A DNA stretch of 58,460 bases, taken from Gammaproteobacteria bacterium. Its GTDB lineage: Bacteria; Pseudomonadota; Gammaproteobacteria; Steroidobacterales; Woeseiaceae. Of this stretch, positions 36,852-45,425 are shown one piece after another. The number at the start of each line of letters is the position of its first letter. Within the stretch, counting starts at the first letter, position 1. Where the stretch lies: NCBI GenBank assembly GCA_029864095.1, contig JAOTUB010000008.1:1-58460 (forward strand), written 5' to 3'. Position numbers and translations under genes: made by a program. The notes under the pieces were generated by a model. It saw nothing but the letters and a program-made list of their open reading frames with translations. It searched no databases and had not been told where the DNA came from.

Positions 36852-38093
36852 ATGACGACACGGATATCCTTGTTGTTGGCTGCGCTCTGCGTCGCAGCGT
36901 CAGGGTGCGCGGTCAACGAGGTCATTACCGCCGAAGAGACCGAATTGATTATCGCGGAGACGCCGCCCGATGAGGCAATGCTGCTGGATATCGGTGTGGT
37001 CGAGTTCGTGGGCGGCATCGATGCTGATAACGATCCGGAAGAGTCGGGGATCTACGAAGAAATCCGCTCCGCCGAAGTTCGCTATTTGCCATACCATCTG
37101 AAGACGACGTTGCAGGGCACCGGCCATTGGGGTGCCGTGCGGGTCATTCCTTCGCGCAGTGCTTTTACCGACGTCGTGATCGGCGGCGAAATCGAAGAGT
37201 CTGATGGCGAATTTATTGAATTGAAAATTACTGTCGACGATTCACGCGGCCAGCACTGGTATGAGAAGACCTACAGTACTCAGACCGGCATTTCGTCATA
37301 CTCGGAGAATCGCGATCGCCGCATGGACCCATATCAAAAAGTCTTCAACGATATTGCAAATGATCTCAAGGAATATGTGGACGCGCTCCCGCCGGAGTCG
37401 ATACGTGAGGTACGCCAGGTCACCGAATTGAAGTTCTTTGCTGACATGGCGCCCAAAGCGTACGGGGAGCATTTGAATATCGATGAAGAAGGCAAAGCTA
37501 CCATTGTGCGCTTGCCGGCGGATAATGACCCGTCGGTCGATCGACTCAGACAAATTCGCGAACGCGATCGACTCGTGGTCGACACCCTCAACGAGCACTA
37601 CGCCAACTTCTATTACGGCATTGCCATTCCGTATCACTCTTGGCGAAAGACCGCGCGCGAGGAATCAATCAACTACCGGCAGGTCAAGCGGTCGGCCGCG
37701 CTGCAAACGCTGATGGGAGCGGTGGTTATCGCGGGTGCGCTGGCTGTTGACTCGAACAGCTCGAGTTACTCGAAGAGACAGATGCAACGCAGTCTGCAAA
37801 ACATCGCGATTGGAGAGGGTTTTGAAGCAATGATGTCGGGCATCTCGCGCCGCAACGAGGCAGGCATGCATCGTGAGTCGATCAAAGAGTTGTCCGAATC
37901 CTTCGGCGCGGAGGCAGCGCCAATGGTCGTCACAGTGGAGGGCGAGACGCGTCGTCTGACCGGCACCGCCGCCGCGCAATACGAAAGCTGGCGTAGATTG
38001 CTCAAGGAGATCTACGAAGCTGAGACAGGATTCGTGGAGACAGCCGACGCTGTGGACCCGGATCCGGTGCGTATCGCCGAACCGACGGGATAA
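36852..38093 (+). CDS. Outer-membrane-type lipoprotein of unknown function
   Basis: The start is ATG 36852; a TTG at 36828 is in frame but less likely. The signal SLLLAALCVAASGC has a good lipobox (ASGC), so the 413-residue product should be lipidated. The N-terminal ~170 residues resemble a beta-rich domain that handles a penicillin-binding-protein-activator-like pattern (LDIGVVEF, RVIPSRSAFTDVVIGGEI, LKITVDDSRGQHWYEKTY). The rest is helical, with a hydrophobic patch LMGAVVIAGALAV near residue 300 flanked by charged helices. I do not recognise the family. It lies between the Gly-rich protein and the transmembrane kinase. Confidence 0.68.
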   Translation: MTTRISLLLAALCVAASGCAVNEVITAEETELIIAETPPDEAMLLDIGVVEFVGGIDADNDPEESGIYEEIRSAEVRYLPYHLKTTLQGTGHWGAVRVIPSRSAFTDVVIGGEIEESDGEFIELKITVDDSRGQHWYEKTYSTQTGISSYSENRDRRMDPYQKVFNDIANDLKEYVDALPPESIREVRQVTELKFFADMAPKAYGEHLNIDEEGKATIVRLPADNDPSVDRLRQIRERDRLVVDTLNEHYANFYYGIAIPYHSWRKTAREESINYRQVKRSAALQTLMGAVVIAGALAVDSNSSSYSKRQMQRSLQNIAIGEGFEAMMSGISRRNEAGMHRESIKELSESFGAEAAPMVVTVEGETRRLTGTAAAQYESWRRLLKEIYEAETGFVETADAVDPDPVRIAEPTG

Positions 38094-38107
38094 GCGATCG
38101 CTGATTG

Positions 38108-40462
38108 ATGCAGGTCCCCCAGACAGGAATTGAGCTTGCGAACCGCTACACGCTGGTTAGAAAGCTCGGAGCCGGCGGTGCCGCCGAAACCTGGCTCGCC
38201 ACGGATCGGCTGACACGCGCATCAGTGGCGCTGAAAATACTCGTCAGCGATAAGGTCACCGCCGCAAATTTCCACAGGGAATGGCAAACCAGTATTCGCC
38301 TGGTGCACGCGCACATTGTGCGCGTATTCGAGTTCCACGACGATTCCGAAAATCTCTTTTATAGTCTGCAGTTTGTCGACGGACCCGATATCAGCGTGTT
38401 GTCAGGCGCGCCGCTGCAGCATGTCTTACCACCCATTGCGCTGCTTGCCGATGCGCTGCGTTACGCGCATGGCAAGGGCGTAGTGCACCGTGATGTGAAA
38501 GCAAGCAATATTTTGCTCGATCATGACGGCGCGCCGTATCTGATCGACTTCGGCGTCGCGTCCGAAGCAGGCGCACAAGCCAGCGGAGGATCACTAATCG
38601 CGGCGAGTCCGCAAACACTTGCCGGGGCGCTGCCACAGCCATCCGACGACATCTTCGCGCTTGGCGGGTTGATTTTTGAGCTTGTCAGTGGCCAGCCACC
38701 GTATTCCGCCGCGTCGACGGCAGAGGCCATTGAGCATGTCACGCCAGCGCCTTTGGTCGCAGCTGACGGGTCGAAAGTTCCCAGTGCCGTCGCAAAGCTT
38801 GTAGCGAGCATGCTCGATAAGGACCCGCTCGCGCGTCCCGATGCCGAGACGGTCGCCGTCACTCTCGAGTCCGCGGGATTCTCTGGCGCACCAGCACCGG
38901 CAAGTTACGTGGGGGGAGGTCTGCGGCAGAGCGATGAGATCATCGAGATCAGCGATGCGATTCGGCCACCAACAAGACACGCAGCGGCTGCCAAGGCGGT
39001 TCCAAAGTCGGACAGCTCCGGAATCAGTCCGCGGACGCTCGGCGTCGGTCTCGTCATGCTCCTGGCGATACTTTTTGGTGTCGTTTTCTTATTGCCGGAC
39101 ACCGTACCGACTGACGATTCCGTGGCGACCCAGGATGTCGGCGAAGAGCCTGTCGAAGCTGCAGCACAGCAACAGAAGGCTAGCCGCGTAGGCTTTACTG
39201 AAAACGTCGAAGATCTGAGCGGCCGCGATGCGCGTGTCAGAGCACGCGCGGAAACGGAAGTGGTACTCGGCGAATTGCTGTCAATGATGGAGACACTGGA
39301 AAGGCGCGCCGTGCAACGCTGGGGCGGATTGCAGTTCAAAAAGGCTCAGGCACTCTACGCGGAAGGAGATGCGGCATATCTCGCACGAGACTATGAAATC
39401 GCCAGCGAAAAATACGGCGCGGCGATCGCGATCCTCGAACCGCTGCTCGACGAGGTTAACCAGGTATTTGCAACCACATTCGCTGATGCGAAGGTCGCGC
39501 TGGAGAATGCGGATGCGGTGGAAGCATTGAGATTATTCGATTTGGCGGTTGCAATCAGCCCAAGTCATGCGGCAGCGCAAGCCGGATACGCGCGCGCAAA
39601 AAACCTGGAAACAGTTCTCTCATTAACTGACCAGGGCTTTGAATTTGAACAGCACCTGGAACTTGAGGCCGCTCGCGAGAGCTTTGCGAAGGCGGCGGAG
39701 ATCGACCCCGAATGGGAACCGGCACAGACCGGTCTTGAAAGAGTGCTGGCGACCATCAAGCAAATGGAGTTTGATCAGCGAATGACTGAAGGTCTGACAG
39801 CACTGAGCGAGCGCGATTATCCCGGTGCGCGAGCCGCATTTCGCATGGCTCAGAAGCTCAAGCCCGAGTCGCGCGAGCCAGCGGACGGGCTGCTGCAGGT
39901 TGATCAGGGAATTCGACTGGACCGCATCGGCGCTCTTGAGAGACAAGCGCAGAGCGAGGAACAACACGAAAGATGGGAGGCGGCCGTCGACACCTATCAA
40001 ACTGTTCTCGAGATCGACAGCGATCTGCTATTCGCTAAGCAGGGTCTAGATCGTGCGCGACAGATGTCGGCACTGCACGCACAGCTGGATGAGTACATTG
40101 CTGACCCCGATAGTCTGAGTGCACCCGCCACGATGAGCAGGGCGACAGGACTTGTCGTCGATATCACGCGTATGCCGACGATCGGCCCGCGCCTGTCAGG
40201 GCAACGTGATGAACTGTCGCGCCTTCTGAAGCGCGCCGCAACACCGTTGACTGTGCAGTTGGTTTCGGACAATACAACCAATGTCGCGATCTATAAAGTC
40301 GGTAAACTTGGCAGCTTCGAGACGCGTGAACTCGATCTCAGGCCCGGAACATATGTGGCGGTGGGCAGCAGGCCGGGTTATCGCGATGTGCGTCTCGAGT
40401 TTCGTGTGGCTCCGGAAATCGACCTGCAGCCGATAGTCATTCGCTGCGAGGAAGCGATTTGA
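38108..40462 (+). CDS. Transmembrane Ser/Thr protein kinase with repeat-rich extracytoplasmic region
   Basis: ATG 38108 is used; a TTG lies 3 bases before it. The 784-residue protein has a kinase domain at ~12-265: GAGGAAETW loop, Lys43, HRDVKASN at 127-134 and DFG at 147-149. The APE motif is degenerate (SPQ). A single helix, LGVGLVMLLAILFGVVFLL, lies near residue 310-330. The remaining 450 residues are helical with TPR-like units (ALYAEGDAAYLARDYEIAS, ESFAKAAEIDPEWEPAQTGL, AAVDTYQTVLEIDSDLLFA), ending in a small beta domain with LRPGTYVAVGSRPGYRDVRL, which resembles a PEGA unit. The topology puts the kinase inside and the repeats outside. It is coupled to the next gene by a TTGA overlap. 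Confidence 0.88.
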   Translation: MQVPQTGIELANRYTLVRKLGAGGAAETWLATDRLTRASVALKILVSDKVTAANFHREWQTSIRLVHAHIVRVFEFHDDSENLFYSLQFVDGPDISVLSGAPLQHVLPPIALLADALRYAHGKGVVHRDVKASNILLDHDGAPYLIDFGVASEAGAQASGGSLIAASPQTLAGALPQPSDDIFALGGLIFELVSGQPPYSAASTAEAIEHVTPAPLVAADGSKVPSAVAKLVASMLDKDPLARPDAETVAVTLESAGFSGAPAPASYVGGGLRQSDEIIEISDAIRPPTRHAAAAKAVPKSDSSGISPRTLGVGLVMLLAILFGVVFLLPDTVPTDDSVATQDVGEEPVEAAAQQQKASRVGFTENVEDLSGRDARVRARAETEVVLGELLSMMETLERRAVQRWGGLQFKKAQALYAEGDAAYLARDYEIASEKYGAAIAILEPLLDEVNQVFATTFADAKVALENADAVEALRLFDLAVAISPSHAAAQAGYARAKNLETVLSLTDQGFEFEQHLELEAARESFAKAAEIDPEWEPAQTGLERVLATIKQMEFDQRMTEGLTALSERDYPGARAAFRMAQKLKPESREPADGLLQVDQGIRLDRIGALERQAQSEEQHERWEAAVDTYQTVLEIDSDLLFAKQGLDRARQMSALHAQLDEYIADPDSLSAPATMSRATGLVVDITRMPTIGPRLSGQRDELSRLLKRAATPLTVQLVSDNTTNVAIYKVGKLGSFETRELDLRPGTYVAVGSRPGYRDVRLEFRVAPEIDLQPIVIRCEEAI

Positions 40463-42885
40463 GTTTCGATCATCTGTATGTAAGAGACGTTGAAGGCGAG
40501 CGACGCATTGATGCGGACCGCCTGCCGCTGCGCGTTGGCACGGGCATCGACTGCGAGTTGCGGCTGCCCGGTCCGGGTGGCGGGCCGGTTGTGCTGCTCG
40601 ACTTGCTGGACGGTGCACCATTTGTGCAGCCGGTTGGTCGAGATGCGACGATGCAGATCAATGGCGAGCCGCTCGTCGCCAGCACGCGCCTGACTGATCA
40701 GGATGAACTCCAGTTCTTTGGCAGCCGCATTCGCGTGTCCGCGACGGACGAACGACTGACCCTGATCGTACACCTCGAAGATAGCGCCTACGTCACGCAA
40801 CCGCCGCAGCTGGCGGAAGGTGCCGCAGAGTCTGCAGACGAAGCGATCGCCCCGACTGCGTTCCGGCGCGCGGCCGCGACGCGTGCGGCGCTTGAGACAA
40901 GGCACCACAGTCCGCTCAGGGCCGTTATCGGCATTGGACTTGCGCTTCTACTGATCATGTCATACCTGTTATTCAGTTCGGCATCGATTCAGTTCGACGT
41001 GATGCCGGCTGGGCCGGACGACGTCGCACTATCTGGCGGCTGGTTTCGTCTGCCGATCGGTGACCGCGTGCTGTTGCGTCGCGGTGAGTACACGGTGACG
41101 GTACAAAAGCAGGGCTATTACGACATCGGCCAGACTTTTAGCGTCGGCGACGAATCGAGCAAGACGATCGAGATCCGAATGCGCCGCTTGCCCGGGCGAC
41201 TCACGGTCCTCACGGATCCAGCCGTGGAGGCGATCGTGTCGATCGACAATAATACTGTTGGCAAGACACCTTTCGGCCCCATGGAACTGCAGCCAGGCGA
41301 GCACAGTGTCAGCGTGCGTGCCGAACGCTATCTGCCTTTTGCTGATGTGATAAACGTACGCGGGCTCGGGCAGCTCGAAGAAATCCATGTTCAGCTCGTG
41401 CGCCGGTGGTCAAATGTCGAGGTCACTTCGGAACCAGCCGGTGCAGCGATATTTTCCGGTGAACGGCGCATCGGCGAAACGCCTGCGACAGTAGAGCTTC
41501 TCGAAGGCACGCATCAGGTCAGTGTGGTTCGCGAAGGATTCAAAGCCTGGGACGGTACCGTGGTCGCAGTCCCGAATATTGATCAGGCGCTGCCGCTGAT
41601 TCAGCTCGAACCGGCCAACGCCAGGTTGCTCGTGAACTCCGTTCCTCGCGCGGCGAACGTGACAGTAGATGGTCGCTACCGCGGTCAGTCGCCCATCACG
41701 CTGGCGTTATCACCGGACGTCGACTACGAGATCGGTCTGTCGAAGGCAGGCTATGGCGCAACGAGCCGCAAAGTTCGACTGCAGGCTGCCGCGAGCGAGT
41801 CGATAACGGTCGACCTGTCGGCGCGCGCTGGTTCAATCACTGTGAATGTGCAACCGCGTGACGCAACTGTGTACGTCGATGGGCGAGCCCGCGGCAATGG
41901 GTCGATAACCGTCCGGCTAAGCTCCGCACCGCACCGCATTGAAGTTCGCAAGACCGGCTTCGAAACCTGGTCGCGTACGATTACGCCGCGTCCGGGTTAT
42001 CCGCAAACCGTTACCGCACGCCTGCGTTCGCTGGCTGCCATCGAGCAAGAGAAAGTCGAGGTTACGGTAACAACGGCCGGTAATCAGGTTATGCGCCGCA
42101 TCGAGCCCGGAACCTTTACGTTGGGCTCATCGCGTGCCGAGCAGGGACGGCGTGCGAATGAGGTGCTCGTGCCGGTAACGCTGACACGACCATTCCTGAT
42201 CGGTGTCAAAGAGGTTACGAACAGCGAGTTTGCGGAGTTCCGACCGGGCCACGACTCCGGCAGCGATATCCACCCGTCGATGGCAGGTGGCAGCAACCCG
42301 GTCGCGAACGTCTCCTGGTCAGACGCCGCGGAGTATTGCAACTGGCTCAGTGCGAGAGAGGGGCTGAAGCCTGCCTACGAGGACAAGTTCGGTGAGTGGG
42401 TCCTTGTGCGCCCGCTGACCAACGGCTACCGGTTGCCAACGGAAGCCGAGTGGGCCTGGGCGATACGCTATGAGGGCGGCGCCGGCGCGAAGCGATTCTC
42501 CTGGGGAGCGGAGATGCCGCCAACGCGCGACAGTGGTAATTTCGCGGACAAGTCTGCAGTAGATCTCGTGCCGACGATTCTGCCACGCTACGACGACGGC
42601 TTCGCCTCGACAGCACCGGTTGGTCAGTTCACGCCCAGTGCGATCGGTATCTATGATGGCGCCGGCAACGTGGCCGAATGGGTAAACGATTTCTACACAG
42701 TACCAACGCCGGGGATGACCACGCCGATCGTTGATCCGCTGGGTCCGAAGACAGGGACCAGTCACGTCATACGCGGATCCAGCTGGCGGCATGCGGGAAT
42801 CCTGGAGTTGCGCCAAAGCTATCGGGATTCTGGAACGGCGGCTCGATCAGACGTCGGATTCCGCATTGCCAGAACCGTGAATTGA
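40459..42885 (+). CDS. FHA-like / transmembrane / five PEGA / FGE-fold protein
   Basis: TTG 40459 overlaps the kinase stop and begins right at the domain. The 808-residue protein has an FHA-like N-terminus (~1-115: LYVRDVEGERRIDADRLPL, RVGTGIDCELRLPG), one helix near 158-176 (AVIGIGLALLLIMSYLLF), and then about five PEGA-type repeats (~180-540; e.g. LQPGEHSVSVRAERY, LLEGTHQVSVVREGF). A formylglycine-generating-enzyme-like domain runs from ~550 to 808 (IEPGTFTLGSS, NPVANVSWSDAAEYCNWL, YRLPTEAEWAWA, DGAGNVAEWVNDFY, RGSSWRH). The catalytic Cys pair expected near the C-terminus is absent, so this is a binding rather than an oxidising FGE fold. It likely links cytoplasmic phospho-signals to the periplasm. 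Confidence 0.85.
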   Translation: MSFDHLYVRDVEGERRIDADRLPLRVGTGIDCELRLPGPGGGPVVLLDLLDGAPFVQPVGRDATMQINGEPLVASTRLTDQDELQFFGSRIRVSATDERLTLIVHLEDSAYVTQPPQLAEGAAESADEAIAPTAFRRAAATRAALETRHHSPLRAVIGIGLALLLIMSYLLFSSASIQFDVMPAGPDDVALSGGWFRLPIGDRVLLRRGEYTVTVQKQGYYDIGQTFSVGDESSKTIEIRMRRLPGRLTVLTDPAVEAIVSIDNNTVGKTPFGPMELQPGEHSVSVRAERYLPFADVINVRGLGQLEEIHVQLVRRWSNVEVTSEPAGAAIFSGERRIGETPATVELLEGTHQVSVVREGFKAWDGTVVAVPNIDQALPLIQLEPANARLLVNSVPRAANVTVDGRYRGQSPITLALSPDVDYEIGLSKAGYGATSRKVRLQAAASESITVDLSARAGSITVNVQPRDATVYVDGRARGNGSITVRLSSAPHRIEVRKTGFETWSRTITPRPGYPQTVTARLRSLAAIEQEKVEVTVTTAGNQVMRRIEPGTFTLGSSRAEQGRRANEVLVPVTLTRPFLIGVKEVTNSEFAEFRPGHDSGSDIHPSMAGGSNPVANVSWSDAAEYCNWLSAREGLKPAYEDKFGEWVLVRPLTNGYRLPTEAEWAWAIRYEGGAGAKRFSWGAEMPPTRDSGNFADKSAVDLVPTILPRYDDGFASTAPVGQFTPSAIGIYDGAGNVAEWVNDFYTVPTPGMTTPIVDPLGPKTGTSHVIRGSSWRHAGILELRQSYRDSGTAARSDVGFRIARTVN

Positions 42886-42953
42886 AATTTCATGAGACAA
42901 TCGCCCGTCGAACCGGTCTAAGACCACAAGACCTTTTCCACCAAGGGCCCATC

Positions 42954-43223
42954 GTGCAGCGTTTACTCCTGATCCTGATAGCCAGCTCGTTTTTCGCTGT
43001 ACCGGCCGCGGCACAGCAAGTCGAACCCGAGTCCGACGAGATCTCAACGACGCACGAAGACGCCGAGGGCAAAGTCGAAGAAGTCGTCGCTGCAGAAGAG
43101 CCAGGCGAAGAGATAGACGAAACCGGGCTCGACGAGCAGGGCTTTACAAATGAAGACAATGACTTCCGGCCGAGTGAGGATATCCCCGCTGATCAGTCGA
43201 TTCCGTTTCCAACCGATATCTAG
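42954..43223 (+). CDS. Small secreted acidic protein
   Basis: GTG 42954 is preferred: AAGGG lies 7 bases upstream and it begins a clear signal peptide (RLLLILIASSFFAVPAAAQQ) cleaved after AAA or AAQ. The frame is open back to 42882 without support. The mature ~68 residues are strongly acidic (Glu/Asp-rich, e.g. EEVVAAEEPGEEIDE) and probably disordered. It sits between the PEGA/FGE protein and the TolQ-type channel and may be a periplasmic partner of either. I know no homologue. Confidence 0.6.
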   Translation: MQRLLLILIASSFFAVPAAAQQVEPESDEISTTHEDAEGKVEEVVAAEEPGEEIDETGLDEQGFTNEDNDFRPSEDIPADQSIPFPTDI

Positions 43224-43237
43224 CCCGAAAAGTCAAT

Positions 43238-44038
43238 ATGAACAGAAAGAACATACCCGTTGAATTTGTATTTCAGCTCTTTGCATTGATTATCGCTATC
43301 ATCATCGTGCACGCGTTCTATGTCTCGGTGGTTCGCCCAAACGCGGCACAAATCATTGCAGAGCAGACCGCCGCGGCAGCTGTCGACCCGGATTACGTAC
43401 GCGAACGGCGCGTCTCTGTGCTGATCAAAGACATGGAGCAGGAGGCATGTTTCATTCTCGGTCTTTGGGCGCTGGCGATCATGGGCTACAAGACGGTGAA
43501 AATTCTCGCCGAGCGGCGTCTGCTGGACGTGGATCTCGTGCCTGTCGCCGAGGGTATGCGAATACTGCCGGAGGACACGCGCGAGTTTGCGCGCCAACTG
43601 CAGGCGTTGCCGGACGAAAGTCAGCGGATGCTGCTGCCGCGCGCTTTACTGAACGCGTTGCGACGATTCAGCACGACGCGCAGTGTTCAGGATGTATCGA
43701 GCAGCACTCGCGACATTTACGAGTCGGAGGCTGATCGCCTCGAGTCGGAGTTGTCGATGATTCGCTATATCTCCTGGGCGATTCCGTCGATTGGTTTCAT
43801 CGGCACCGTGCGCGGCATCGGCGAAGCACTTGCGCAGGCCGACAAAGCCGTGCAGGGCGATATCGCCGGTGTAACGCAGAGCCTTGGTGTAGCGTTCAAT
43901 TCCACGTTCATCGCGCTACTGATAAGCATCTTCTTGATGTTTCTGGTGCATCAGTTGCAGTTGCTGCAGGAACGGCTCGTGTTCGACGGCGAAACGTACT
44001 GCAATGACAAACTCATCCGGCATATGAAGGCGGACTAG
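43238..44038 (+). CDS. MotA/TolQ/ExbB-family proton channel protein
   Basis: The 266-residue protein has hydrophobic helices near residues 10-30, 72-86, 172-192 and 222-246. The family signature is seen in SWAIPSIGFIGTVRGIGEAL near residue 176 and the last helix region QSLGVAFNSTFIALLISIFL near residue 212. ExbB/TolQ pentamers conduct protons or sodium around an ExbD/TolR dimer to drive envelope work. No ExbD/TolR gene follows. Instead, two VWA proteins with an N-terminal helix do, and they may take the ExbD position. The long loop between helices 2 and 3 is cytoplasmic. Confidence 0.85.
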   Translation: MNRKNIPVEFVFQLFALIIAIIIVHAFYVSVVRPNAAQIIAEQTAAAAVDPDYVRERRVSVLIKDMEQEACFILGLWALAIMGYKTVKILAERRLLDVDLVPVAEGMRILPEDTREFARQLQALPDESQRMLLPRALLNALRRFSTTRSVQDVSSSTRDIYESEADRLESELSMIRYISWAIPSIGFIGTVRGIGEALAQADKAVQGDIAGVTQSLGVAFNSTFIALLISIFLMFLVHQLQLLQERLVFDGETYCNDKLIRHMKAD

Positions 44039-44057
44039 TCAAAGGACGATTGCCGAC

Positions 44058-45425
44058 GTGGGTCTTCTCGCAGTACATATCAACGACGCCGGTATCTCGG
44101 TCCTGGATGAAAACAAGATTCTGTATCGGGAGCCCGGGTATGCGCTGCTCGATGAGCAAGGTCTGACGACGGGAAGCGCGGCGTTTGCGCAGGCCAGGGT
44201 CAAGCCGCGGCATATACAGCACCGGTACTGGTCAAATCTGCAGGCAACACCGCTGCCGGATCGCCATTTCCAGCATCTGAGTGCAGCGGATCTCGTCAGC
44301 CGACAGCTGGAGCACATCTGGAATAGTGTTGCCGGTACGCACGACAAGGTCGTTATCGCGGTGCCGGCGTACATGGGTACCGAGAATCTTGGCTTGCTGT
44401 TGGGAATTTCTGCTGAGCTGAATATGCCGGTCGTTGCTATGGTCGATGCAGCTGTCGCAGCCACGCGGCGCGAGTACAAGGGTGCCGTACCGGTGCACGT
44501 CGACCTGAGTTTGCATTCTACGATCCTGACCCGCGTTGCCCAGACCGGGCAGGCACAGGTCGACAGGTCATCGGTCATCGAGGACTGCGGTCTCAACGGA
44601 CTTTACGATGCCTGGATCGCCTTGATCGCCGAAGCTTTCGTGCAGCAATCCCGCTTCGATCCGCTGCACACGGCCGAAACCGAGCAGATGCTTCAAAATA
44701 GGCTGCAGACCTGGCTTACGGCGGCCGCGACTGACATCAAAGTGGTGCTTGATATCGAGTACCGCGGCATCACCCATAGCGCCGAGGTCGAGTCGCTCGA
44801 ACTCGTCGCCGCGGCAGCGCCGGCATACCATCGAATTGTCAGCAATCTGCGCGCGCTGTACCGGGCCGATGAGACGCCCGCGCTGCAGCTGTCGGACCGG
44901 GCAGCGCGAATGCCCGGTCTGGCCGACATACTGAGTGCGCGCGTTGGTGGCGAGTTGTTTTTGCAGGAGCCTGGCGCGACGGCTCGCGGTTTGCTGTCGC
45001 GGTGCCGCGATATGCAGCCTGTTGATAAGCACGTGAGCCTGATCCGGCAGCTGCCCTGGGACCAGGCAGCCATAGAGGTGAAGCAGGCGGCTGCGGCCGG
45101 TCACAGGGGCCAGCCGACCCACGTGCTGTTTAATAACACCGCTTACCTGATCGATACAACGCCGCTCACGCTGGGCTCGCAGCATGCGGACGGCGATCGC
45201 GGTATCGAATTACAACAGGATATGCCGGGCGTATCGCGCCGGCACTGCTCATTGCAGCAAGAAAATGGCCAGTGCATCGTGCGCGATTACAGTCGCTACG
45301 GCACGTTTCTTAACGGTCACCGCATCGACGGCTCGGCGGTGCTGCAGACAGGCGATCTGGTCCGGCTTGGCACGCCGGGATACGAGCTGCGGCTGATTAC
45401 GACGGAGATTGATCGTGGCTCGTAA
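44058..45425 (+). CDS. Actin/Hsp70-like protein with C-terminal FHA domain
   Basis: The start is GTG 44058. Residues ~1-340 look like a degenerate actin/Hsp70 ATPase fold: VHINDAGISVLDE in place of phosphate loop 1, EPGYALLDEQGLTTGSAAFA, then VVIAVPAYMG, VAMVDAAVAATRR, and VHVDLSLHSTILTRV in place of phosphate loop 2. The usual GTT loop is not obvious, so ATP binding is uncertain. Residues ~365-450 form a FHA domain: LGSQHADGDRGIEL, GVSRRHCSLQQENG, and YSRYGTFLNGHRI, with the phospho-Thr-binding Arg, Ser and His in place. It probably docks on a kinase substrate next to the channel. It overlaps the next gene by 11 bases. Confidence 0.75.
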   Translation: MGLLAVHINDAGISVLDENKILYREPGYALLDEQGLTTGSAAFAQARVKPRHIQHRYWSNLQATPLPDRHFQHLSAADLVSRQLEHIWNSVAGTHDKVVIAVPAYMGTENLGLLLGISAELNMPVVAMVDAAVAATRREYKGAVPVHVDLSLHSTILTRVAQTGQAQVDRSSVIEDCGLNGLYDAWIALIAEAFVQQSRFDPLHTAETEQMLQNRLQTWLTAAATDIKVVLDIEYRGITHSAEVESLELVAAAAPAYHRIVSNLRALYRADETPALQLSDRAARMPGLADILSARVGGELFLQEPGATARGLLSRCRDMQPVDKHVSLIRQLPWDQAAIEVKQAAAAGHRGQPTHVLFNNTAYLIDTTPLTLGSQHADGDRGIELQQDMPGVSRRHCSLQQENGQCIVRDYSRYGTFLNGHRIDGSAVLQTGDLVRLGTPGYELRLITTEIDRGS

